This document shows positions 1-5,135 of a stretch of DNA of 5,135 nt, piece after piece. Position 1 is the stretch's first letter, and every line of letters starts with the position of its first letter. Source of the DNA: Alphaproteobacteria bacterium (GTDB lineage Bacteria; Pseudomonadota; Alphaproteobacteria; Rhodobacterales; Rhodobacteraceae); NCBI GenBank assembly GCA_003696705.1, contig RFGD01000066.1:1-5135 (forward strand), read 5' to 3'. The notes under the pieces are model-generated. The model was not told where the DNA came from. It did not search any database and was given only the letters and a program-made list of their open reading frames with translations. A program made the position numbers and the translations under genes.

Positions 1-519
1 CGGACGGGCCGGCCCCCGGCAAGCCTTCGTCTTGTGCGTGAAGAGGGTGGCAAGCCCCGGCTTGCCGATGCGCCCGGGCTGACGTTCAGCCTGTCGCATT
101 CCGACGGGCACGCCGCGCTGGCCATTGCGTCGGGATGGCCGGTCGGCATCGACCTCGAGGCCATCCGGCCCATTGACGAAGGGACGATGCTTCGCGCCCT
201 GTCGCGGGCCGAAGGCGACCGGCTTCTTGCCATGCCGCCCGCGGCCCGCCAGGACGTCTTCTTCGCGTTCTGGACCCGGAAGGAAGCGGTCGCGAAGGCC
301 ACTGGCCAGGGGTTTGGCATCGAGCCGGCTGCGATCGAGACGGGGCCGGGCCCGGCCGCGGCGCGGGTCGAGGTGCCCGGACAGGGCGCCTGGCGCGTCG
401 TCTCGCTGACCGCGGACGCGGGTCTGGCGCCGCCGGCCGGTTTCGCCATGGCCGTGGCGGTGCCCGATGGCGCGGGCGCGCCGGCCTTCGCGCCCATTCC
501 CGGCCCCGGTGAACCCTGA
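1..519 (+). CDS. Sfp-type 4'-phosphopantetheinyl transferase, 5'-truncated by the window edge
   Basis: This enzyme moves the 4'-phosphopantetheine arm of coenzyme A onto the conserved serine of carrier proteins, turning apo-ACP/PCP into the active holo form in the cytoplasm. The window encodes its last 172 residues. Visible family motifs are GGKPRL (residues 16-21), FSLSHS (29-34), the magnesium-binding GIDLE (49-53, bases 145-159) and WTRKEA with a following lysine (91-99, from base 271), which is the FW-T-x-KEA-xx-K signature. Sfp-type enzymes usually have about 220-240 residues, so some 50-70 N-terminal residues lie upstream. The frame is open to base 1, and the residues before the GTG at 34 (PASLRL) look like normal PPTase sequence, so that GTG is unlikely to be the start. 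The C-terminus is rich in Ala, Pro and Gly. The gene converges on the megasynthase gene, whose carrier domains are its likely substrates (inference from context). The family call is firm; whether it is dedicated to this pathway or general is unknown. Confidence 0.93.
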   Translation, partial: RTGRPPASLRLVREEGGKPRLADAPGLTFSLSHSDGHAALAIASGWPVGIDLEAIRPIDEGTMLRALSRAEGDRLLAMPPAARQDVFFAFWTRKEAVAKATGQGFGIEPAAIETGPGPAAARVEVPGQGAWRVVSLTADAGLAPPAGFAMAVAVPDGAGAPAFAPIPGPGEP

Positions 520-575
520 GCGGGGCGCCGACACGGGGTTCCGGCCCGGGCCCATGCGCTCCGGGTCTTCCGGGC
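520..575. other. Convergent intergenic gap with weak stem-loops
   Basis: The gap separates the TGA of the PPTase (517-519) from the TGA of the megasynthase (576-578 on the minus strand). Two weak inverted repeats are visible: GAACCC at 511-516 with GGGTTC at 536-541, and GCCCGG at 544-549 with CCGGGC at 570-575 (six pairs plus flanking G-T wobbles, loop of about 18 bases). Either could form a hairpin in both transcripts and serve as a bidirectional terminator. Neither is followed by a T-run, and six-base GC stems arise easily by chance at this composition, so an intrinsic terminator is not established. Confidence 0.3.
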
Positions 576-677
576 TCAGGAGGCGCGCGCCTCCCGGCCC
601 CGCATGCGCCCGTCCAGATAGTCCTCGAGCCGCGGGATTGCCGGGTGCCCTTCGCCCCCGGTCGCCCGCGTCTCGCT
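576..677 (-). other. Short charged C-terminal tail, possible docking segment
   Basis: The last 33 residues (1487-1519) follow the PCP. A Gly/Thr-rich part is followed by a charged, partly amphipathic end reading PRLEDYLDGRMRGREARAS. It is far too short for a release domain. C-terminal tails of this kind on megasynthases often dock the protein to its next partner, by a short linear motif or helix. I recognise no defined docking family here, so the role is an inference from position and composition. Confidence 0.35.
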
Positions 678-3600
678 GGCGCGAAGGTGCGCGGCAAGTT
701 CGGTGACGCTCGGGTGCGCAATGATGTCCCGGGCGCGAACCTCCAGCCCCTCGTCAATGAGACGCGCCGCCAGGCGGAAGATGGCGAGCGAATCGACCCC
801 GAGCGCGAAGAGCGAGCGGTCGGGGTCCAGCCCTGGGATGCCAAGAACCTCGGCAAAGAGGCGCAAGAGGCGCTCGTCAAGGGCGGCCGCGTCAGGCAAG
901 AGCGCCTTGGCCGGGCCTTGGGGGGCGCCCGGCTCGGGTCGTGCCGGCGGGTCCATCGCGGCCGCATCGTCAGGCGCCGGAAGCCGCTTTCGGTCGAGCT
1001 TTCCGTTCAGCGTTCTTGGCAGCGCATCCAGAACAACCCAGCGGGTCGGCACCATGTATTGCGGCAGCCGCTCGGCCAGGGCTGCGGCCATGTCGGCCTC
1101 GGCCGGAAGCGCGGCCCCCTTCCGGGCCACGACATAGGCGACCAGCTGATCTCCGCGGGACGAGGGTTTGACCGCAGCCGCCGCGTGTTCGACGCCCGGC
1201 ACGGCGCGAAGGGCCGTCTCGACCTCGCCAAGCTCGATGCGGAAGCCGCGCAGCTTGACCTGGCTGTCGCGGCGACCAAGAACCTCGATGCTGCCGTCGG
1301 GCCGGCGCCGGGCAAGATCGCCGGTGCGATAGAGGCGCTCCCTCTCGCCGGCGATCTCGACCTCGCGGAAGGCCGCCCGGGTCAGATCGTCCCGCCCAAG
1401 ATAGCCGAGGGCAAGGCCCGCGCCGCCGATGTTGAGCTCGCCCACCACCCCGATCGGGGCAAGCCGGTCCCGGTCGTCAAGGACGTGGAGCCGGGTGTTG
1501 TCGATCGGGTAGCCTACCGGAATGGGCCCATCGCCCGGCTCGACCCGGGCAACCGACGACCAGATCGTCGTTTCGGTCGGCCCGTACATGTTCCAGAGCT
1601 CGGCCCCGCTCGACATCAGCGATCGGGCAAGATCGCGCGGCATGGGTTCGCCGCCGCAGAGGATGCGAAGCCCCGGGGGCGGCGTGAAACGCGCCTCGAC
1701 CAGAAGTCCCCAGAGCGTCGGCGTTGCCTGCATGACCGTGATGTCGCCGCGGGCGACCCGCCGGATGAGCCGCCGGCCGTCAAGGACGTCATGCTTGTCG
1801 GCGAGGACGCATTTGCCCCCTGTCACAAGCGGCAGAAAGATCTCGAGAACGGCGATGTCGAAGCTGACGGTCGTGACCGACAGGATGGCGTCGTCAGGGC
1901 CGAAACCCGGCGTCTTCTGCATGGCGCGCAGGAAATTGACCACGGCGCGATGCGGAATGACGACGCCCTTCGGCGTTCCCGTGGACCCCGAGGTGAAGAT
2001 CACATAGGCCGGCGCGTCCGCGCGCGCGGCGCTGCCCGGGGGCGGCGTGGCCTCGGCCGCTCCGGGGGCGATCGGCACCGCCCCGGCTGCGGCAAGGCGC
2101 GCGGATAGTTCGGGATCGTCGCAGATCACGTGACGGCTGCCGGCGGCCTTCAGGATCGCCTCGAGCCGGGCCGGCGGGTGCGCCGGGTCCAACGGCACGT
2201 AGCTGTTGCCTGTCATGAGCACCGCAAGAAGCGCGACCGGCAGATCGACCGAGCGCGACATCGCAACGCCGATCGGCTGTGGCGCCGGCCCGATCCTGGC
2301 GGACAGCGTTCCGGCAAGTGCGCTCGCCCGGCGGGCCAGGGTCGCATAGTCGAGCGTTTCGTTCCCCGCCTCGACCGCGACTTTCGTCGGGCTTCGTGCC
2401 GCCTGGTCAAGGACGAGCCGGTCGAGCGTGCGCGGTGGCACCTCGGGCACGTCGGTGTCGTTCCAGCGCCGGGCAAGGCGGCGCGCTTCGTCCGGCGCAA
2501 GCGTCGGCACCGAGGTCAGCGGCGCTGCCGGGTCGGCGTCGGCCAGCCCCTCGAGAAGCGTGCAGAAATGGCCAAGCCAGCGGTCGATCGTCTCGGGGTC
2601 CAGAACCTCGGCATTGAAGTCGGCCCAGATCTCGATCCCCTCGTCGTCGCCCAGGGCGTTCAGGAAAAGATCGAAATTGCTCGCCGCCTTCGCGTTCAGC
2701 TCCACCCGGGCCTCGACCCCCGGGATGCGCGGCAGCGGCCGCCGCTCTTGATAGTTGAACTGGACCGTGGTCAAGGGAAGCCGGTCGACGGTTCTGGGGA
2801 TCTCTCTCTGCCGAAGGATCTCGCCCAGGGTGGTGCGCTGGTGGTCGAGCGCACCGAGGACGCTGTCGCGAACCCTGTCGAGGCAGTCGGCGACCGTCGC
2901 GGCCTCGTCGAACCCGAGGCGCAGGGGCAGAAGGTTGACCCGGTGGCCGACAAGTGGGCCGGCGCCGGCGCTCTCGGCGGTGCCGACGGGGATGCCAAGG
3001 ACCAGGTCCCGGGCCCCCGAAAGGCGAGAGACGAGAAGACCCGCCGCGGCGGTCATGAGCGCGAACATCGTGGTCCCTTGCCGGCGCGCCGTGGCGGCAA
3101 GCCGCCCGGCAAGCCCGACCGGCACGCGCCGGCGTCGTGTCCCGCCGGCGAAGCTGCGCCGCACCGGCCGCGGGCGATCAAGCGGCAGGGGCGTGGGCGA
3201 CGGCGGGTCGGCAAGCACGGCTTCCCAATAGGCAAGATCGGCGTCATGGCTTCTCTCGGCCTCGGCGCGCGCCCAGGCGGCGAACGACCGGGCTTCGGGA
3301 AGTTCCGGTTCCCGCCCGGACGCGAAGGCGGCGGCTGCCGTGATGGTCTCGGCGATAAGGGTTGCCGACGACGCGCCGTCGCAGACGATGTGATGGCACG
3401 ACAGGACCAGTGTGGCGCGGTCGGGCCCGTCTTGCACGAGATGGGCGCGGAAGACGGGCCCCCCGACAAGATCGAAGGGGGTTCGCGCCTCGGCCTCGAG
3501 GATGCGGGCAACGGCCGCCTGCGCCGAGGGGGCGTCGTCGAAGTGCTCGGTGGGCAACTCGACCGGGTGCGGCGGCAAGACCCGGAAGCCCTTTCCGCTG

Positions 3601-5135
3601 GCCGCGAAGCGGGCACGAAGGGCGTCGTGGCGCGCGGCAACGTGATTGACGGCGCGGCGCAGCGCCTCGGGGTCGACCGCGCCCTTCAGGTGGACCGCAA
3701 AGGTCTGGTTGAAGGCGATCGAGGCATGGGCGCCCAACTGATCGGCAAGCCAGATCTCTTGCTGTGCTTGTGTGAGCGGCACAAGGTCATCGGCGGGGGC
3801 GGGCGTGCGGTCACCGGCGCTGTTGGTGCCGGATCCGAAAGCCGGCCGGGACGGCCGCGCGGCGGACGAGCCGTCGGCCGCGGTATCCGCTCTGCCGAGC
3901 CCGCCGGGATCGGGACGGGCGGAGGACATGCCAGCCGCCCGCCCGATCTCTGCCTCGAGATGGGTGACCAGCGCATCGACCGAGGAATGTCGGGTCACGA
4001 GTTCGCGGAAGGTCAGCGCGACGTTCAGCTCGCTCGCGATGCGCGTCGCGATCTGGCCGAGAAGAAGCGAATCGAAGCCGAGGTCGAGAAACGGCGTCGA
4101 CCACGCGTCGGGCTCGATCCCTTCGCCCGACTCGGCCTCGATGATCGCAAGAAGCCTCGCGCGGACGGGATCGGCCGCGGCTGCGTGCCCGTCGCTCTCC
4201 GGCGGCGCCGCTTCGGGCCTCGCCCCCTCGTCAGGGGCGGCAGGGGCGGAGCCGTCGGAAAGCCGTTCCACGTCGGCGGTGTCCCGTTCCGCGGCCTCCT
4301 CGGGCGGGTCGACCCAGCAGCGCACCCGCTCGAACGGGTAGGTCGGCAGCGGAACCCGCCGCCCCGCCGGGCCGCAGGCCCGCAGATCGACCGAGGCGCC
4401 GGCCGACCATAGCCGGCCCAGGGACGACAGGAACCGTTCTGCATCCTCGGCCTCGTCATGCCGGTCGTGGCCCGGAAGCGTGTCGACGATGGCGCGGCGC
4501 GCGCCTGCCGGGACCGACTGGGCCAGAAAAGCCGAAAGCGTGCGGCCGGGGCCGCATTCGACGAAGATCGGCGGCTCGGGAAGCTCGGCCGCCGCCGTCG
4601 ACGCCGCCGCGGCGAAGCGCACGGCGCCTCGGCACTGGCGCGCCCAGTATTCGGGATCCGTCGCCTCGGCCGGGTCAAGCCGGGCACCTGTAAGGGTCGA
4701 GTAGATCGGGATGCGCGGCGGCGACAGGCGCACGTCGGCCAGGACCTTTTCGAGCGATCGGGCGGCGTCGGCCATGGACGCGGTGTGGAACGCATGCGAC
4801 GTGCGAAGCCGCGCCGACTGGATCTCCAGTTCCGAGAGGCGCCCGGCCAGGGCGTCAATGGACGCGTCCGGACCGGCGACGACGGTAAGCCTTGGCGCAT
4901 TTTCGGCAGCGATCTCAAGATCGGGGAAGGCCCCGAGAAGCGGCAGAAGGGCGTGGGCATCGGCCCGCACCGAAAGCATGGCGCCCGCCGGCGCGGCCTG
5001 CATCAGACGCCCGCGGGCCGCGACGACGCGAAGCGCGTCGCCCTCGTCCATGACGCCGCTTGCGACCGCCGCCACGAACTCGCCCAGCGAATGGCCGAGA
5101 AGCGCGTCGGCCCTGATGCCGCGCGCCTCCAGAAG
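576..5135 (-). CDS. Hybrid PKS-NRPS megasynthase, C-terminal part (AT-ACP-C-A-PCP), 5'-truncated by the window edge
   Basis: This is a multidomain cytoplasmic assembly-line enzyme joining a polyketide extension unit to an amino acid. The window holds its last 1,519 residues and the TGA stop at 576-578. Domain order by window residue: AT 1-222, post-AT linker to about 277, ACP 324-395, C 450-880, A 904-1388, PCP 1417-1486, tail 1487-1519. All core motifs are intact: AT GHSLGE, ACP LGFDS, C HHIVCDG, A TSGSTGTPKG/YRTGDL/NGKLDR and PCP LGVDS. The first visible methionine or GTG (around 5075) is not the start: the frame stays open to the edge and encodes the AT nucleophile motif upstream of it. 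A ketosynthase and possibly more modules must precede. There are no reductive domains between AT and ACP and no thioesterase or reductase after the PCP. Ala/Pro-rich linkers (residues 278-323, 396-449, 1389-1416) separate the folded domains. Predicted units are malonate then glycine. The product is not identifiable from this fragment, and no gene name is recognised. Confidence 0.96.
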   Translation of the reverse strand, partial: LLEARGIRADALLGHSLGEFVAAVASGVMDEGDALRVVAARGRLMQAAPAGAMLSVRADAHALLPLLGAFPDLEIAAENAPRLTVVAGPDASIDALAGRLSELEIQSARLRTSHAFHTASMADAARSLEKVLADVRLSPPRIPIYSTLTGARLDPAEATDPEYWARQCRGAVRFAAAASTAAAELPEPPIFVECGPGRTLSAFLAQSVPAGARRAIVDTLPGHDRHDEAEDAERFLSSLGRLWSAGASVDLRACGPAGRRVPLPTYPFERVRCWVDPPEEAAERDTADVERLSDGSAPAAPDEGARPEAAPPESDGHAAAADPVRARLLAIIEAESGEGIEPDAWSTPFLDLGFDSLLLGQIATRIASELNVALTFRELVTRHSSVDALVTHLEAEIGRAAGMSSARPDPGGLGRADTAADGSSAARPSRPAFGSGTNSAGDRTPAPADDLVPLTQAQQEIWLADQLGAHASIAFNQTFAVHLKGAVDPEALRRAVNHVAARHDALRARFAASGKGFRVLPPHPVELPTEHFDDAPSAQAAVARILEAEARTPFDLVGGPVFRAHLVQDGPDRATLVLSCHHIVCDGASSATLIAETITAAAAFASGREPELPEARSFAAWARAEAERSHDADLAYWEAVLADPPSPTPLPLDRPRPVRRSFAGGTRRRRVPVGLAGRLAATARRQGTTMFALMTAAAGLLVSRLSGARDLVLGIPVGTAESAGAGPLVGHRVNLLPLRLGFDEAATVADCLDRVRDSVLGALDHQRTTLGEILRQREIPRTVDRLPLTTVQFNYQERRPLPRIPGVEARVELNAKAASNFDLFLNALGDDEGIEIWADFNAEVLDPETIDRWLGHFCTLLEGLADADPAAPLTSVPTLAPDEARRLARRWNDTDVPEVPPRTLDRLVLDQAARSPTKVAVEAGNETLDYATLARRASALAGTLSARIGPAPQPIGVAMSRSVDLPVALLAVLMTGNSYVPLDPAHPPARLEAILKAAGSRHVICDDPELSARLAAAGAVPIAPGAAEATPPPGSAARADAPAYVIFTSGSTGTPKGVVIPHRAVVNFLRAMQKTPGFGPDDAILSVTTVSFDIAVLEIFLPLVTGGKCVLADKHDVLDGRRLIRRVARGDITVMQATPTLWGLLVEARFTPPPGLRILCGGEPMPRDLARSLMSSGAELWNMYGPTETTIWSSVARVEPGDGPIPVGYPIDNTRLHVLDDRDRLAPIGVVGELNIGGAGLALGYLGRDDLTRAAFREVEIAGERERLYRTGDLARRRPDGSIEVLGRRDSQVKLRGFRIELGEVETALRAVPGVEHAAAAVKPSSRGDQLVAYVVARKGAALPAEADMAAALAERLPQYMVPTRWVVLDALPRTLNGKLDRKRLPAPDDAAAMDPPARPEPGAPQGPAKALLPDAAALDERLLRLFAEVLGIPGLDPDRSLFALGVDSLAIFRLAARLIDEGLEVRARDIIAHPSVTELAAHLRASETRATGGEGHPAIPRLEDYLDGRMRGREARAS
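678..887 (-). other. Domain: peptidyl carrier protein (PCP), last domain of the protein
   Basis: This carrier receives the activated amino acid and then the acyl-aminoacyl chain. The attachment motif LGVDSL lies at residues 1445-1450, with Ser1449 at bases 789-791. GVDS replaces the more common GGDS or GGHS of peptide carriers and looks closer to polyketide carriers. The domain is of normal size and ends in the usual HPSVxELAxHL helix. No thioesterase, reductase or condensation domain follows, so its thioester must be discharged in trans. Confidence 0.92.
972..2426 (-). other. Domain: adenylation (A) domain, predicted glycine-specific
   Basis: The A domain activates an amino acid with ATP and loads it on the adjacent PCP. 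Core motifs are complete: TSGSTGTPKG (residues 1048-1057, A3), FDIAVLE (1092-1098, A4), NMYGPTE (1182-1188, A5), GELNIGG (from 1232, A6), YRTGDL (1269-1274, A7), GRRDSQVKLRG (from 1287, A8), LPQYMVP (1357-1363, A9) and NGKLDR (1377-1382, A10; catalytic Lys1379). Aligning by eye to the GrsA pocket gives specificity residues D1093, I1094, L1097, Q1136, L1159, G1161, M1183, I1191, W1192 and K1379, that is DILQLGMIWK. The recalled glycine code is DILQLGLIWK, so nine of ten match and the tenth (Leu to Met) is conservative. Glycine is the best prediction; alanine or another small amino acid is the main alternative. Confidence 0.9.
2496..3788 (-). other. Domain: condensation (C) domain at the PKS-to-NRPS junction
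   Basis: This domain forms the amide bond between the ACP-bound acyl chain and the amino group of the amino acid on the downstream PCP. Motifs in order: LTQAQQEIW (residues 454-462, C1), RHDALRARF (502-510, C2), the catalytic HHIVCDG (581-587, bases 3375-3395, intact HHxxxDG), VGHRVNLLPLR (729-739) and FNYQ (793-796). The length of about 430 residues is normal. There is no sign of an epimerisation or heterocyclisation variant, because the catalytic motif is not DxxxxD. Its position directly after an ACP means the donor is a polyketide, as in hybrid-type C domains. Confidence 0.93.
3951..4166 (-). other. Domain: acyl carrier protein (ACP)
   Basis: The ACP holds the growing polyketide on a phosphopantetheine arm. 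The attachment motif LGFDSL lies at residues 352-357. Ser356 (bases 4068-4070) is the predicted modification site. Helices before and after it are of normal length for a domain of about 72 residues. The GFDSL form, rather than GxHSL or GGDSL, is typical of polyketide-type carriers. A disordered, Ser/Gly/Pro-rich linker of about 54 residues then connects it to the condensation domain. Confidence 0.93.
4305..4469 (-). other. Post-AT linker ending in the PTYPF motif
   Basis: This is the segment that wraps back from AT onto the KS-AT linker in modular polyketide synthases. It ends with LPTYPFERVRCW (residues 263-274), a close match to the conserved LPTYPFxRxRYW end of the post-AT linker. Its presence supports a normal cis-AT module with a ketosynthase immediately upstream of the window. 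An acidic, Ala/Pro-rich stretch (residues 278-323) leads straight to the ACP, leaving no room for a ketoreductase or other reductive domain. Confidence 0.8.
4470..5135 (-). other. Domain: acyltransferase (AT), malonyl-CoA type, N-terminus missing
   Basis: The AT selects an acyl-CoA extender and transfers it to the ACP arm. The window opens 13 residues before the nucleophile elbow GHSLGEF (residues 14-20, bases 5076-5096, Ser16). A conserved arginine region RGRLMQ follows at 41-46. HAFH lies at 114-117 (bases 4785-4796), its last histidine being the catalytic partner. GPGRTL at 195-200 is the usual C-terminal AT motif. HAFH, rather than YASH, together with Leu rather than Gln after the active serine are the known malonyl-CoA signatures, so malonate is the predicted extender. 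The N-terminal third of the domain, including the upstream substrate-contact motif, is not visible. Confidence 0.92.

Noticed and set aside
34..36. GTG as the start of the PPTase gene
   Set aside because: The frame is open to base 1 and encodes PASLRL just before, which fits the middle of a Sfp-type protein. A start here would also lack the normal N-terminal region, so the true start lies upstream of the window.
544..575. Intrinsic terminator in the convergent gap
   Set aside because: The stem is only six firm pairs with a long loop and no T-run on either strand; it is kept only as a weak note on the intergenic gap.
86..967. Open frame of about 293 codons on the minus strand spanning the PPTase, the gap and the PCP region
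   Set aside because: It crosses two well-supported genes in other frames, is extremely Arg/Pro-rich and shows no family motif.
645..2108. Open frame of about 487 codons on the plus strand opposite the A and PCP domains
   Set aside because: It is an antisense shadow of the adenylation domain, with highly charged low-complexity composition, no recognisable motif and no plausible separate gene context.
4167..4304. A hidden small domain (for example a remnant ketoreductase or aminotransferase) between AT and ACP
   Set aside because: The segment has only about 46 residues, mostly Ala, Pro, Glu and Asp, and reads as a flexible linker with no nucleotide-binding or PLP motif.
2130..4412. Long open frame (about 760 codons) on the plus strand opposite the C, ACP and AT regions
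   Set aside because: Its translation is an Arg/Gly-rich sequence with no recognisable domain, and it lies antisense to a clearly conserved synthase. Such shadow frames are expected in GC-rich genes with G/C third positions.
5073..5075. GTG near 5075 (-) as the start of the megasynthase
   Set aside because: The 20 codons before it are open and end in GHSLGEF, the AT active-site motif, so this is an internal valine codon.

Overview
The window is a GC-rich (roughly 70% by eye), almost fully coding piece of a secondary-metabolite gene cluster. Two genes converge on a gap of about 56 bases, and both run off a window edge at their 5' end. Codon use (strong G/C third positions, but with CTT leucine codons used freely) suggests a GC-rich proteobacterium. 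An alphaproteobacterium of Rhodobacterales type fits best, but this is a weak inference from composition and style, because the window holds no taxonomic marker.

Positions 1-519 (+) carry the C-terminal three quarters or so of a Sfp-type 4'-phosphopantetheinyl transferase (PPTase), with its magnesium-binding and KEA motifs intact. Positions 576-5135 (-) carry the last 1,519 residues of a hybrid polyketide synthase / nonribosomal peptide synthetase. In protein order the visible domains are: an acyltransferase (AT), starting just before its GHSLGE nucleophile; an acyl carrier protein (ACP); a condensation domain (C); an adenylation domain (A); a peptidyl carrier protein (PCP); and a short charged tail. 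No ketoreductase, dehydratase, enoylreductase or aminotransferase lies between AT and ACP, and no thioesterase, reductase or terminal condensation domain follows the PCP.

Motif reading gives a specific prediction. The AT has the malonyl-type GHSLGE/HAFH signatures. The A domain has the ten-residue specificity code D-I-L-Q-L-G-M-I-W-K, one conservative change away from the textbook glycine code as I recall it. The visible part would therefore load malonate on the ACP for extension by an upstream ketosynthase, couple the acyl chain to glycine, and leave an acyl-glycyl thioester on a PCP with no release domain in cis. The PPTase next door is the enzyme type needed to install the phosphopantetheine arms on the ACP and PCP serines.

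I see no RNA gene, mobile element, CRISPR array or promoter. The starts and promoters of both genes lie outside the window.
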